64,000 nt of DNA from Neobacillus sp. CF12. Lineage in GTDB: Bacteria; Bacillota; Bacilli; Bacillales; Cytobacillaceae. Below are positions 29,407 through 39,143 of this stretch, in pieces. The notes beneath the pieces were generated by a model. It saw only the letters and a list, made by a program, of their open reading frames with translations. It was not told the DNA's origin and did no database searches. The position numbers and the translations under genes are program-made. Where the stretch lies: contig NZ_JAUCEU010000007.1 in assembly GCF_030348765.1 (NCBI RefSeq), positions 1,420,501 through 1,484,500 on the forward strand, given 5' to 3'. The stretch's first letter is position 1. Every line of letters starts with the position of its first letter.

Positions 29407-29434
29407 GGAGATCCTTCAAGTTGAAAGGATCTCC
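29407..29434 (-). terminator. Terminator after the 201-aa membrane protein gene
   Basis: GGAGATCCTT (29407-29416) and AAGGATCTCC (29425-29434), a perfect 10-bp stem, with TGTTTTTTG following on the minus strand. It insulates rhaB from the gene upstream. Confidence 0.9.
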
Positions 29435-29442
29435 TTCTCTAT

Positions 29443-30048
29443 TTATTCAGATATGAGTGTAAAAAATTCATTGATATTCTTCAAATTTTTCGTAGTACTT
29501 GGGACACATAACACCTTATTTTCATCCAATTCCAGCGGAGCCAGAAGTTTAATTTCAGAGGTACTGATACCATAAACTTTTTCATCTGATGGTAACAGTT
29601 TATTGGTTCCCTTGAAATCATTTAACGCTAGCAGCGAGTTCTGCGATGAGATTTCTTCAAATAATTCTTTTTCCACAATCATCAAATCAATTGATCCAAG
29701 CGTAATTTCGGCGGACAATTTTTGTATCCCTGCACGAGATGCCTCGTCCATGCTTGATTTATTATAAGTTAAATGTTGGACTGAAATTTCTTCCTCTGCT
29801 TTGTCTAGTACAAGCTTGTTAGTTAATTGATCTTGTAATTGAACCACACCTTCTGTATTTACCCCTTGTCCAATGATTGTCATATTGAGGACAACTTCTT
29901 TTTTCTCACCGATACTACTAATAAAAGAAATTAATAGAATTATGGCAGCAATTGTCCCAATGATATGAAACTTGTAATAGTCCCAGATATATGCAATTCT
30001 TTCTTTTGGACTCATGGGTGCGAGGATTGCTTTGATGTTTTGTTTCAT
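29443..30048 (-). CDS. Hypothetical membrane-anchored protein, 201 aa
   Basis: I do not recognise a named family. About 30 cytoplasmic residues (LAPMSPKERIAYIWDYYKFH) precede one membrane helix (about 31-50, IIGTIAAIILLISFISSI). The rest, about 150 residues, should face outside. The segment MSPKERIAYIWDYYKFHI is a common opening of small Bacillaceae membrane proteins. The start is the ATG with GGGAG eight bases ahead, eight codons inside the longest frame. It stands alone between two terminators, so no function can be inferred. Confidence 0.75.
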   Translation of the reverse strand: MKQNIKAILAPMSPKERIAYIWDYYKFHIIGTIAAIILLISFISSIGEKKEVVLNMTIIGQGVNTEGVVQLQDQLTNKLVLDKAEEEISVQHLTYNKSSMDEASRAGIQKLSAEITLGSIDLMIVEKELFEEISSQNSLLALNDFKGTNKLLPSDEKVYGISTSEIKLLAPLELDENKVLCVPSTTKNLKNINEFFTLISE

Positions 30049-30241
30049 TGTTGTTTCTCCCTTCCATGACATATTAGCGCTTTCTAATGATAGTTTTAAT
30101 TTTAGTATAAAAAATTTTATAATACTACTAACTTCATAGCGAGTGGTTGATTTTTTCAGAAATTTTATAGAATTAACCCTGAGTTTTTGATATTCTCTTT
30201 GATAGAGTTCTTTTTAAACGTGCTTTAGAGAAGGGGTACAT

Positions 30242-30385
30242 ATGGATATTTCAATCCTTGAAAAACAATTGATACTGATGAGTGATTTCGAAAAAAGATA
30301 TTCTTTTTATAAATCAATTAAAAAAATCCATGACGTTACCCCTGCCGAATATCGTAAAAAACACATTGAAAGCTCCACTCTGTGA
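30242..30385 (+). pseudogene. Remnant of an AraC-type regulator C-terminus
   Basis: A 47-residue frame on the plus strand starting at the ATG 30242 with AGAAGGGG ahead of it. It ends in IHDVTPAEYRKKHIESS, the typical last helix of AraC-type DNA-binding domains. The ligand domain and most of both helix-turn-helix units are absent. A strong hairpin terminator begins inside its last codons. It is most likely the tail left by a deletion. Confidence 0.6.
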
Positions 30386-30402
30386 TAGAGTAGAGCTTTC
30401 AA
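30366..30402. terminator. Strong bidirectional terminator
   Basis: A 16-bp near-perfect stem (TTGAAAGCTC and its complement, extended by ACTCT/AGAGT) with TGTTTTTTT on the plus side and TGTGTTTTTT on the minus side. It serves the AraC remnant and the minus-strand SDR gene. Confidence 0.88.
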
Positions 30403-30547
30403 TGTTTTTTTCTTATATTTTTTACACAATCAAGACATTCCCATTTCAATTCCAGCTGCTCCGATCCTGCAGTGAATTCTATTCTATTTTCCTTCTCAAA
30501 GAATTGCATTACCAATTTAATCATTTCATTAACCACTCTTATCTAAG

Positions 30548-31243
30548 TTATAACGGCATTGACTGCCCTTCATAGGTGATAAAAACATTGCCGCTTTCAA
30601 TCTCTCCTTTTCCTTCAATAATATCGAATATTCCTTTGGCCGTAACAACGGGGTTCCCTGGTGCTCTATCGCCGCCCATATCTGTCTTAATCCATCCGGG
30701 ATGTATAGAGTAAACGTTAATATTCTTACTTTTTACATATTGATTTAATTGCTGTGTGAACATGTTCAATGCGGTTTTTGAAGATGCATAAGCATAATCA
30801 CCACCATATGCATTGGACATACTTCCGGCTTCCGAGGAAATGTTGATGATGGATGACCGATCACCCATCATTAAAAGCGGAAGGAAATGTTTTACCACTC
30901 TAATCGGACCAAAGAAATTAACATCGAACGTTGCTTTCACTTGGTCAAGATCCAAGTCCTCAATTTGTTTATCACGTTCTAACAATACCCCTGCATTATT
31001 AATGATTGCATCAATGGTGCCATAGTTTTCGTTCACTGTATTAGCGGCTGAAGAAACTGATTCTTCATCTGTTACATCTAAAGGCAGCAGTGAAATTGAT
31101 TTATAAATTTCAGATTGCGTTAAATTTTCTGTGCTTTTTTGGAAATCTCTGACTCCAGCAAGAATATGATGGCCTTTTTCTGCACCTACTTGTGATAATG
31201 CTAACCCTAGACCTCTATTTGCGCCCGTTATTAAAATCCGCAT
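30548..31243 (-). CDS. Short-chain dehydrogenase/reductase
   Basis: A 231-residue classical SDR. TGANRGLG is the cofactor loop, NNAGVL the structural motif, and the catalytic residues are Ser in NISSEAG, Tyr and Lys in YAYASSK. Cytoplasmic, no membrane segment. TTAGGAGG precedes the ATG. It follows a VOC-family gene by about 70 bp, perhaps in one unit. The substrate is unknown. Confidence 0.85.
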   Translation of the reverse strand: MRILITGANRGLGLALSQVGAEKGHHILAGVRDFQKSTENLTQSEIYKSISLLPLDVTDEESVSSAANTVNENYGTIDAIINNAGVLLERDKQIEDLDLDQVKATFDVNFFGPIRVVKHFLPLLMMGDRSSIINISSEAGSMSNAYGGDYAYASSKTALNMFTQQLNQYVKSKNINVYSIHPGWIKTDMGGDRAPGNPVVTAKGIFDIIEGKGEIESGNVFITYEGQSMPL

Positions 31244-31312
31244 TCTTTTATTCCTCCTAAGATTTATATAAAAGGAGAGGAGTACCTTTTGAGTATCTCC
31301 TCCAGAACCTTT

Positions 31313-31765
31313 TTATCTATCGTTTTCCAATAATTCCATGACAATCTTAAGATCTTTGAATGTGTCCATGTATGCGTATCTTCCACCGCTGTATTCACCT
31401 TTTTGAAGTAACGGCATTTGCTTTCTTTCCATTATTTCAATTTTCCCCTTCATTCCTTCTATGAAAAAAGCAATATGGTGAGGGCCTTCGCCGTGCTCAT
31501 CCAGGTGCTTCCGCCAAGTACTTGGATTATGATCCGGTTCTATTAATTCTAATTGAAGAGAACCCATATCAAAGAATGCTAATTTTGCGCGAGCCTCAGT
31601 CGGGTTATCCTCAAACTCTGTTTGTGCACGTTCCAATGTATCAGTTAGAGTCCACTCAGGTTTTTCTATACCAAAAAAATCAGCATAGTTCTGGCTGGTT
31701 TTCTCTATATCATTAACAAGAATACCTATTTGAGCTATCACGTTTGTTCCAAGGGCATTTTTCAT
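31313..31765 (-). CDS. VOC (glyoxalase/dioxygenase-like) family protein
   Basis: A 150-residue metal-dependent VOC-fold protein with two paired beta-alpha-beta units: QIGILVNDIEKTSQNYADFFGI and HHIAFFIEGMKGKIEIMERKQ. Candidate metal ligands are the His in PHHIAF and Glu in LQLELIEP. It resembles lactoylglutathione-lyase-like and methylmalonyl-CoA epimerase-like proteins, but the reaction cannot be named. GAGGAGG lies nine bases ahead of the ATG. It is just downstream of the xylan/uronate operon. Confidence 0.78.
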   Translation of the reverse strand: MKNALGTNVIAQIGILVNDIEKTSQNYADFFGIEKPEWTLTDTLERAQTEFEDNPTEARAKLAFFDMGSLQLELIEPDHNPSTWRKHLDEHGEGPHHIAFFIEGMKGKIEIMERKQMPLLQKGEYSGGRYAYMDTFKDLKIVMELLENDR

Positions 31766-31860
31766 TTAAATTGTAACCTCCTCTTATTTACGTTCACGCT
31801 AGGTAAAATAATTAAAATCTGAATATTTACGCTGTCGCTTAAATCTATCAAACGGATTTA

Positions 31861-33960
31861 TTAATAGATTTTTCTGTTTAACTCATCCTTTATTCCTGAC
31901 TTTCTGTAAAAATAAGTATTAATTATATCCCGCCATTCCTTCGAATGGTTTGCCTGTTCCTTCAATCTATCTAAGATATCTGAGAAGCGCTCTGAATCAA
32001 TGATCTCCTTAAGCTGTAACCAAGTTTCAACTAATTCCTCAGCCTCTTCTACTCCTTCAAAGTGAGTATTATAGATATGTTGAATCACGGTTACTCCTGA
32101 TTTAAGCTTATGTGTATAGGGGACATGATGGAAAAATAATAGCAATTCATCCGGGCATGTTTCAAGGCTTTCATACATATCCGCATTTTCTTTAAAATAC
32201 TGAGAAGTGTATCCAGTCCCTGTTTTTACAGTCCTATTCACTCCAATTCCTTTCCAATCAGCAAAGTGGTAAGTTCCCCATACGGAATATTCATACCCGT
32301 CAACATTTGGCCCATAATGATGATTCGGATTTACCATCCAGCCCACACCTAGTGGTGACGTATATTTTTCATAGATACTCCATGATTTTAACAGCATTTT
32401 GCTAACCAGCTCTTTAACCAATTTATCATCGCCAAAGGTTTGCCCGATCCATTCATCGGTAATACTTTCAGCTGAAAGATCTGGGTTCCATGTCAAGCGT
32501 CCAAAGCCGTACAGATTAGCTTGTGCCAGCGTATGCCCAGTCCAATTATAATCATTTCCAATATTAGAAACGGCGGTAATTCCGCTATACCTGTTCTGGA
32601 ACAGTGAGCCATCTACCACCTTTTTGACCTCTGAACCTTCCCCTTTTGCATACGTATCAAAATCAAGGATTTCCTTCCATTGCGGAACGAGATAACAAAG
32701 ATGTCTTTGTTGTCCTGTATATTCTTGAGTCACTTGGAATTCCAACATTTGATTCGTTTTTTCCATGGCACCAAATAATGGCGAAACACCTTCACGAACT
32801 TGGAAATCCATTGGACCATTCTTAATCTGTAAAATAACATTGGAATGGAACTGGCCGTCTAACGGTTTAAAATGGTCGTATGCGGCTCTTGCACGATCTG
32901 TAGAGCGGTCCCGCCAATCTTGAAGGCAGTTATAGACGAAACACCTCCAAAGAACAATTCCATTAAAAGGCTGTAGTGCTTCTGCAAGCATATTTGCACC
33001 ATCTGCATGATTGCGTCCATATGTAAATGGTCCAGGACGGTGTTCTGAGTCTGCTTTCACTAGGAATCCACCGAAGTCAGGAATATAGCTATATATCTCT
33101 TCTGCTTTCTCTTTCCACCACTCTCGAACCACTGAATCCAGCGGGTCAGCTGTTGTTAAATTTCCAATTTGGATGGTACTCGCATAATTCACGCTAAGGA
33201 ATGTTGTTATACCATAAGCCCTACAAATACTGGCCACTTCAGCCACTTTAGGGAGCAAGGAGCTTGTAATTAAAATCGTCTCCTCCTTGTGAACGTTCAC
33301 ATTGTTAATAGCAATTCCATTAATACCAACTGAAGCCAGCAGTCTGGCATAATCTTCAATTCTATTAAGCTCATCTGAAAATTTATAGTCTTTATAGAAA
33401 ATCGAGTTTCCTGCATATCCTCGTTCAATACTGCCATCCATATTGTCCCACTGATTTAGCATCCGTAATTGATTTTTAGGGTTTTCAACGATATCGAGCT
33501 TTTGTAAATTTGCCCTGTTCTGCATGAGGCGCAATAAGTGAAAGGTACCATATAAGAGACCTTTATCCTTTTTTCCTACTATGAAAATAGTATTTTTTAG
33601 ACCAGCAGTAACGGACTTAATGACGTATCCATCATCATTTAGTTGATTAAAATCCACATCTATTAAATCACCAGTCGAATCCTTAACAGCTAACACAAGA
33701 CCAGAATGCTGCGGTTCGGAGAAAGTATCTGGTATTATCCCTAACATAGAAGAAATCCCTAGGATAAGTTCCTTCTTAGCGGACTCCATAACAACAGTGT
33801 CTCCTACAACTGTAAGGCTACTGCACCATTGAGTATATTCCTCTGCTATTGCTCGATCTTCAATCTTTTTATATTGCAGCCAAGCAGAATAGCTTTCTTT
33901 ATGTTCTGCCTTGTATAAATCTGTACGATTCTTTGAGATATTTTCAAAAGCGCTTTTCAA
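31861..33960 (-). CDS. aguA: Alpha-glucuronidase, GH67
   Basis: An intracellular glycoside hydrolase of 699 residues that removes (4-O-methyl-)glucuronic acid from the non-reducing end of aldouronic acids from xylan. GH67 segments are clear: [26 protein letters not shown] (about 300-325), [21 protein letters not shown] with catalytic Asp and Glu (about 375-395) and [17 protein letters not shown]. The length is close to the Geobacillus enzyme, and there is no signal peptide. It is the last gene of the long operon starting at the ABC importer, 45 bp behind uxuA. Confidence 0.93.
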   Translation of the reverse strand: MKSAFENISKNRTDLYKAEHKESYSAWLQYKKIEDRAIAEEYTQWCSSLTVVGDTVVMESAKKELILGISSMLGIIPDTFSEPQHSGLVLAVKDSTGDLIDVDFNQLNDDGYVIKSVTAGLKNTIFIVGKKDKGLLYGTFHLLRLMQNRANLQKLDIVENPKNQLRMLNQWDNMDGSIERGYAGNSIFYKDYKFSDELNRIEDYARLLASVGINGIAINNVNVHKEETILITSSLLPKVAEVASICRAYGITTFLSVNYASTIQIGNLTTADPLDSVVREWWKEKAEEIYSYIPDFGGFLVKADSEHRPGPFTYGRNHADGANMLAEALQPFNGIVLWRCFVYNCLQDWRDRSTDRARAAYDHFKPLDGQFHSNVILQIKNGPMDFQVREGVSPLFGAMEKTNQMLEFQVTQEYTGQQRHLCYLVPQWKEILDFDTYAKGEGSEVKKVVDGSLFQNRYSGITAVSNIGNDYNWTGHTLAQANLYGFGRLTWNPDLSAESITDEWIGQTFGDDKLVKELVSKMLLKSWSIYEKYTSPLGVGWMVNPNHHYGPNVDGYEYSVWGTYHFADWKGIGVNRTVKTGTGYTSQYFKENADMYESLETCPDELLLFFHHVPYTHKLKSGVTVIQHIYNTHFEGVEEAEELVETWLQLKEIIDSERFSDILDRLKEQANHSKEWRDIINTYFYRKSGIKDELNRKIY

Positions 33961-34005
33961 TATTTTTCCTCCTCAATGGATGATTGAGTCCTAGGCTTGT
34001 GGCAA

Positions 34006-35061
34006 CTACCTTTTTAACGAATCCCAAATACCAAGAAGGTACATAATCCCCAAGGCACGGTCATATAATCCGTATCCTGGCCGGCATTTTTCGTCCCAAA
34101 TATGTCTTCCATGATCCGGTCTTGTATAGCCATTAAATCCATTTTCATGATAGGCTTTCATGATACCCACAATATCAACTGTCCCATCCTCCCCGCGATG
34201 GGAGGTCTCGATAAAATCACCATTTTCATAGACTTTAATGTTACGAACATGGGCAAATGGAATGCGGTCAGCAAATTCTCTGACCATATCGACAATATTA
34301 TTAATAGGATTGGCACCTAATGAACCACTGCAAAGAGTTACCCCATTAGAAGGACTGTCAACAAGCTTTAACACTCGTCTAATGTTTTCTTGATTTGTAA
34401 TAATACGAGGTAGTCCGAATATAGGCCACGGCGGATCATCAGGATGGATAGCCATTTTAATGTCGTTCTCTTCACATACCGGAATAATCGCTTCTAGAAA
34501 ATAGTGCAAATGTTGAAATAAATCTTCTTCAGTAACATCCTTATAAGCATCAAACAGCTTTGTAAGATTTTCTAAACGCTCAGGCTCCCAGCCAGGCATG
34601 GTATAGTCAGGGTTATTAGCAATCTTATTGACTAACTCTATTGGATTGATATTCTCGACCTTAGATTTTTCGTAAAACAAGGCAGTGGAACCATCTTCAA
34701 GCTCTTTATATAAATCAGTCCTGATCCAGTCGAACACAGGCATAAAGTTATAACAGATAACCTTTACTCCCACTTTAGCCAGTTTTTCGATGGTTCTCTT
34801 ATAGTTTTCTATATATCGATCTCTTGAAGGAAGTCCAAGTTTAATGTCTTCATGCACATTTACACTTTCAACCACATCCATATTAAAACCATATTGTTCA
34901 GTTTGCTGCTTGACTTCAAGGATTTTTGCCGTCGGCCATTCCTCTCCAGCCTGCATATCATGAAGTGCCCAAACAATCGTTTCCACACCGGGAATTTGTT
35001 TAATTTGTTTTAAACTTACAGAATCATTTCCGTCCCCATACCATCGAAATCCCATTTTCAT
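34006..35061 (-). CDS. uxuA: Mannonate dehydratase
   Basis: A 351-residue TIM-barrel enzyme that dehydrates D-mannonate to 2-keto-3-deoxygluconate. Family segments are MGFRWYGDGNDSVSL at the start, WALHDMQAGEEWP, CYNFMPVFDWIRTDL, MAIHPDDPPWPIFGLPRI and the metal-binding LCSGSLGANP. It uses Mn or Fe. It follows uxuB and lies ahead of aguA in one operon, as in other uronoxylan clusters. Glucuronate isomerase (UxaC) and the KDG kinase and aldolase are not in this window. Confidence 0.93.
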   Translation of the reverse strand: MKMGFRWYGDGNDSVSLKQIKQIPGVETIVWALHDMQAGEEWPTAKILEVKQQTEQYGFNMDVVESVNVHEDIKLGLPSRDRYIENYKRTIEKLAKVGVKVICYNFMPVFDWIRTDLYKELEDGSTALFYEKSKVENINPIELVNKIANNPDYTMPGWEPERLENLTKLFDAYKDVTEEDLFQHLHYFLEAIIPVCEENDIKMAIHPDDPPWPIFGLPRIITNQENIRRVLKLVDSPSNGVTLCSGSLGANPINNIVDMVREFADRIPFAHVRNIKVYENGDFIETSHRGEDGTVDIVGIMKAYHENGFNGYTRPDHGRHIWDEKCRPGYGLYDRALGIMYLLGIWDSLKR

Positions 35062-35101
35062 CTTTTATCACCGCCTGTCAATTTGATTCTAGTACTACCA
35101 G

Positions 35102-35905
35102 TTATAGAACTTGTAAGGCTTGCTCGACCGGAATAAAATAGGTTGGAATACTTGGAAACATTGTTTGCAGACTTTGTGCTAGATAACTCATTCCAGGTTC
35201 TTCGCTTTCCGCATGCCCAAGAACAATAAGGTTCCTTTGCTTTCCTTGATTATTTGCATCTCTCACATATTCCGGAGTCTCCCATTCTGGACCTTCTCCA
35301 TAAATAATCAGATCCAAATTTTCCTGTTCATAAAGCGGAATGCATAAACTTCCCCCGCCACGATAACCAGCTAAGAGCCCAATCCTCGTACATTTCATCG
35401 ACAAATCTCCTGCGAATCGTAAATACCGAATCCCTAACCTTCCCTTTATATGACCGAAAATTTCTGCTAAAGTCATGGGAGGTATACTCAGAATCGTTGC
35501 AGTCGGCTGATTTTCTACAATATGAGGTTGCCAGTCGAGTGCCTGAATTAAGCCAGCCATGATCCCATCCGGCTTATACCGATGCCAGTAATCATGGAAA
35601 CGATAGATAGCTAGACCAGACCCCATAATTATCCTGCGTTTTTCCTCATATACAGGATCCTTTTCCAAGAATTCGGCAGGGTCATGATGGCTAAAGTATA
35701 TCCCTTCATGGGTAATCAACAAGTTTGCTCCCAAGGCGATTGTTTGTTCAATTACCTTTTGTGTAGCCATAAAGGCCGTGGCAATCCCCTTTACTTCAGT
35801 AGCTGGATCACCTGCTTTAAGGGTATCCACGGTATTTTGAACGTGATTAACTGGTTCCATTAATGTATCGAGTACATCTTTTACTGTATTTGGCAATGTT
35901 TTCAC
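35102..35905 (-). CDS. NIF3/DUF34-family dinuclear metal protein
   Basis: A 267-residue member of the NIF3-like family, which forms toroidal hexamers with two metal ions per subunit. The ligand motifs are ANLLITHEGIYFS near residue 60 and GHAESEEPGM near 230. Ligands known from relatives (His-His-Asp and His-Glu) fit. The family's reaction is not settled. Finding it between uxuA and Gfo/Idh genes inside the glucuronoxylan operon, with 30- to 40-bp gaps, suggests a role in uronate or methyl-uronate handling. That link is inference. Confidence 0.82.
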   Translation of the reverse strand: MKTLPNTVKDVLDTLMEPVNHVQNTVDTLKAGDPATEVKGIATAFMATQKVIEQTIALGANLLITHEGIYFSHHDPAEFLEKDPVYEEKRRIIMGSGLAIYRFHDYWHRYKPDGIMAGLIQALDWQPHIVENQPTATILSIPPMTLAEIFGHIKGRLGIRYLRFAGDLSMKCTRIGLLAGYRGGGSLCIPLYEQENLDLIIYGEGPEWETPEYVRDANNQGKQRNLIVLGHAESEEPGMSYLAQSLQTMFPSIPTYFIPVEQALQVL

Positions 35906-35935
35906 CCTTTCACAGGAAAGGCGTTACTAAAACGC

Positions 35936-37045
35936 CTATAATTTAGCTGATACTTCTGGCTGTTCCGCTGTTTCTACCCATATGGCCTTTTCTTGTGCTT
36001 CAATACATAATTCCGCAGCTCTAAAAGTATGCTCCTGGGTCATAGCATTTTCAGTTCCATTTAAGCAGTCCAGAATAAATTCCCCAAAGAATGGACATCC
36101 CACTTTACCGGATAATTGGTAATGTTTTTCCCCTTGATGATTCACCAAATACAAATGATCCCCGCGGCTATCCCTAGCAATATCAATATACTTACGTACT
36201 TCAATATAGCCTTCTGTTCCAAGAATCGTGACCCTGCCATCTCCCCATGTACCAAGTCCGTCAGGCGTAAACCAGTCCACACGGAAATAGAACGTCGCAC
36301 CATTGTCTGCCACGAGTGTAGCGTCACCAAAATCTTGGAACTTTGGATATTGTTTAAAATGATAATTTCCTATTTTACTATGCAGTACCTTTGCATCTTT
36401 AGCTCCTGCAAAATGTAAAAACTGTTCAATTTGGTGGCTGCCGATATCACATAAAATCCCGCCATAATATTCAGGATCAAAAAACCAACCGGGACGGCTA
36501 TTTGGATTCGCACGATGTGGACCTGTCCCCATCACTTGAATCACTCGGCCAATTGCACCTTCTTCAATCAATTGTCCAGCAAAGATAGAACTTTCAGAGT
36601 GTAACCGCTCGCCATAATAAATTCCCCATCTCAGGCCAGTTTCCGCTACTTTTTGTCGTGCCTTTTTTATCTGTTCCACAGTGGTAAATGCAGGTTTATC
36701 CGTAAAATAATGCTTTCCATGATCAAGCACGCGAAGCCCAAGTGGACCTCGGTCACACGGAATATTGGCACTGGCAACAAGTTTAATTTCTGGATTTGTT
36801 AGAATTTCTTCTTCGGAAGAAGCGACCTTAACTTCAGGATAGTTTTTAACAAACCCTTCGACCTTTTTGGGATCAGGATCATAAACCACTGCCAATTCCC
36901 CGCCTGCTTCCATCAAACCATTACACATTCCATAGATGTGACCATGGTCAAGACCAATGGCTGCAAAACGAAATGTTCCCTTTTCAACCACAACGTTTTT
37001 CACCAAACCCTTTGGTGCATAGTTCATTCCATCGGTTCTGTCCAT
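35936..37045 (-). CDS. Gfo/Idh/MocA-family oxidoreductase (second)
   Basis: A 369-residue NAD(P)-dependent oxidoreductase with an N-terminal Rossmann domain (FRFAAIGLDHGHIYGMCNGL) in place of the usual GxGxxG, HYFTDKPAF in the position of the EKP lysine motif, and a C-terminal domain with GGILCDIGSHQIEQF carrying the conserved His. The start is uncertain: the ATG of MDRTDG has GAGGGGG eight bases ahead; an ATG nine codons upstream overlaps the previous gene's stop codon. It follows the first Gfo/Idh gene without a gap. The unusual nucleotide-binding loop (GLDHGH) is shared by a branch of sugar oxidoreductases. The substrate is unknown. Confidence 0.82.
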   Translation of the reverse strand: MDRTDGMNYAPKGLVKNVVVEKGTFRFAAIGLDHGHIYGMCNGLMEAGGELAVVYDPDPKKVEGFVKNYPEVKVASSEEEILTNPEIKLVASANIPCDRGPLGLRVLDHGKHYFTDKPAFTTVEQIKKARQKVAETGLRWGIYYGERLHSESSIFAGQLIEEGAIGRVIQVMGTGPHRANPNSRPGWFFDPEYYGGILCDIGSHQIEQFLHFAGAKDAKVLHSKIGNYHFKQYPKFQDFGDATLVADNGATFYFRVDWFTPDGLGTWGDGRVTILGTEGYIEVRKYIDIARDSRGDHLYLVNHQGEKHYQLSGKVGCPFFGEFILDCLNGTENAMTQEHTFRAAELCIEAQEKAIWVETAEQPEVSAKL

Positions 37046-37064
37046 TCCCTTTTCCCCCTCGAAA

Positions 37065-38219
37065 TTATTCATATTTCCCCCCAAGTGTAATCTCTTGTTC
37101 TGAAAAGTTTTTGACATGGTTTTTCTTTTCGTAAAAATGAAAAGCGTTTTTTAAGACGCCATCTCTAGTATAAAAAGGACTATGTTCATTCAGTGGCAGC
37201 TTTACGGTTTGCCCTATACTAGAAGATTGATAGATAGCAGTGATTAATTCCAAGGTTTTTCTTCCTTCAATGCCGTCGACAAGGACTTGCTTTTTCCCTT
37301 CAATTGCGGATAATACATCCTCAACTTGTGCTGCATGTCCCTCAAGTTCGATATCCTTTAATTGATCATAAATATTTTGCAGTTTGGACTCTAGCTCCTC
37401 GTCCTTTTCTGGGAACCCATTAGGCTTAGATTTGGAAGCTTTAACCTTCCATGGTACAGACACACGGGCATTTTTGCCTTGGAAAATCAATTGTTGTTCC
37501 TCACCATGATGGACAACAGAACTTGTAATTTGTGCTAAACTGCCATTTGGATAACGGCAGATCGCTACAGAAAGGTCCTCTACCTCAGCATTATCGTGTG
37601 ATGTATTGGTGGCAATCGCGGAAACTTCAGAAGGCATTCCATTCATCCAATGGAAGATATCAATATGATGAACAGCATGATTTAATGTACATCCGCCGCC
37701 TTCTTTTTCCCATGTACCACGCCACCATAAATCGTAATAACAGTGCCCCCTCCACCAAAATGAATCGACTTGTGTATGAACGATTGGTCCCATAAGTTTT
37801 GTATCAAGGACAGCCTTCAGCTTCATCATTGGAGTGGTAAAGCGGTTCTGTGAAACGACTGATAGAATCTTACCACTTCTTTTTTGTGCTAAATTCATTG
37901 CATCACATTCTTCTAAAGAGGAAGCCATAGGTTTTTCCACAAGTACGTGTTTCCCGGCATCAAGAGAAGCAATTGCTATTTCTGCATGAGTATAGGGAGG
38001 AGTACAAACGGATAGTAAATCAATTTGCGAAAGATTTAGTAACTGATTATAATCACTGTAAACTTCAACATCGAGGTTAAAATCTACTGCCATTTTTTCA
38101 GCCTTTTCCGGATAGATGTCACAGATGGCGACTATTTTACATCGGTCTTGAAAAAGCTGATATGCTTTTATATGTGCAGAAGCAATTGCTCCCGTACCAA
38201 TAATCGCTACATTGATCAT
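37065..38219 (-). CDS. Gfo/Idh/MocA-family oxidoreductase (first)
   Basis: A 384-residue NAD(P)-dependent oxidoreductase. IIGTGAIASAHIKAY is the cofactor loop, VEKPMASS carries the catalytic Lys, and GGGCTLNHAVHHIDIFHW the conserved Asn/His of the C-terminal domain. It is placed between uxuB and the second Gfo/Idh gene. Two such enzymes in a row often oxidise and reduce a sugar or uronate through a keto intermediate. The substrate here is not shown by sequence. Confidence 0.85.
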   Translation of the reverse strand: MINVAIIGTGAIASAHIKAYQLFQDRCKIVAICDIYPEKAEKMAVDFNLDVEVYSDYNQLLNLSQIDLLSVCTPPYTHAEIAIASLDAGKHVLVEKPMASSLEECDAMNLAQKRSGKILSVVSQNRFTTPMMKLKAVLDTKLMGPIVHTQVDSFWWRGHCYYDLWWRGTWEKEGGGCTLNHAVHHIDIFHWMNGMPSEVSAIATNTSHDNAEVEDLSVAICRYPNGSLAQITSSVVHHGEEQQLIFQGKNARVSVPWKVKASKSKPNGFPEKDEELESKLQNIYDQLKDIELEGHAAQVEDVLSAIEGKKQVLVDGIEGRKTLELITAIYQSSSIGQTVKLPLNEHSPFYTRDGVLKNAFHFYEKKNHVKNFSEQEITLGGKYE

Positions 38220-38252
38220 ACGTTCCCACCCTCTTTATAGATTTTTATGTTT

Positions 38253-39098
38253 TTATACACCAGAGTAAGCCATAAATCCGCCATCCACTGGGATGCTGAT
38301 TCCCGTGACAAATCCACTGGCTTCCTTATCTGTAAGCCAGAGTAGGGTACCTAGTAAATCCTCTGGCTTTCCTAATCGCCTCATTGGGGTGCCTGCTAGA
38401 ATTTTTTTGGTTCTGTCTGTATTGGTTCCATCTGGATTTGTTAAGAGAGCCCGGTTTTGTTCCGTTAAGAAAAAGCCTGGTGCAATCGCATTAACCCGAA
38501 CTCCAGCTTCAGCAAAATGTACTGACAGCCATTTTGTAAAGTTCTCAATGGCTGATTTCGCCGCACTATAAGCCGGCACCTTCGTCATCGGGCTCGGAGC
38601 ACTCATGGATGAGATATTAATAATGGTTCCTTGGTTGTCAATCATGTTCTTCGCAAATATTTGGGTAGGAATCAGAGTTCCAATGAAATTTAAATTAAAG
38701 ACGTATCCAAAACCTTCTGGTGTCATATCAAAAAAGGTTATTAAATCATCCCGGTTTAGATCATTTTTTTCGAAGATTTCTTTTGTGGTAATTCCATTTG
38801 GATGATTGCCGCCGGCACCATTGATTAGGACATCACAGACACCATATTCCGCAGTCACAATTTCCTCTGCTCGTTTCACACTTTCAACACTTAAGACATC
38901 ACATTCAATGGCAATTGCCACACCACCGATACTCTTGATGTCTTCAACAACCTTTATTGCTTTTTCATAGGTCCGATTTAAGATCGCTACTTTCATTCCC
39001 TGTCTTGCCAATTCTCTAGCCATACAGCCGCATAAAACTCCACCGCCGCCTGTTACGACTGCTACTTTTCCCTGTAGATTTGGGTTTAAAGGTAACAT
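38253..39098 (-). CDS. uxuB: D-mannonate oxidoreductase (fructuronate reductase), SDR type
   Basis: A 281-residue SDR of the type used as UxuB (YjmF) in Bacillus, distinct from the long-chain enzyme of E. coli. [12 protein letters not shown] is the cofactor loop, [10 protein letters not shown] follows, and the catalytic residues are Ser in SSMSA, Tyr and Lys in YSAAKSA; the C-terminus [11 protein letters not shown] is characteristic. It reduces D-fructuronate to D-mannonate, which UxuA (34.0-35.1 kb) uses next. It lies 45 bp behind the xylanase gene. Confidence 0.82.
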   Translation of the reverse strand: MLPLNPNLQGKVAVVTGGGGVLCGCMARELARQGMKVAILNRTYEKAIKVVEDIKSIGGVAIAIECDVLSVESVKRAEEIVTAEYGVCDVLINGAGGNHPNGITTKEIFEKNDLNRDDLITFFDMTPEGFGYVFNLNFIGTLIPTQIFAKNMIDNQGTIINISSMSAPSPMTKVPAYSAAKSAIENFTKWLSVHFAEAGVRVNAIAPGFFLTEQNRALLTNPDGTNTDRTKKILAGTPMRRLGKPEDLLGTLLWLTDKEASGFVTGISIPVDGGFMAYSGV

Positions 39099-39143
39099 TT
39101 TGTTATTCTCCCTTTCTGCGCCGGCATCTCTTCTAATCTATGC

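Noticed and set aside
30282..30575. A 97-residue plus-strand open frame
   Set aside because: It runs straight through a strong terminator and has no ribosome site; the AraC remnant in another frame explains the first part.
37135..37150. cre-like AAAAGCGTTTTTT inside the Gfo/Idh gene
   Set aside because: The TG end of the box is out of register by one base and the site is deep in a coding region.
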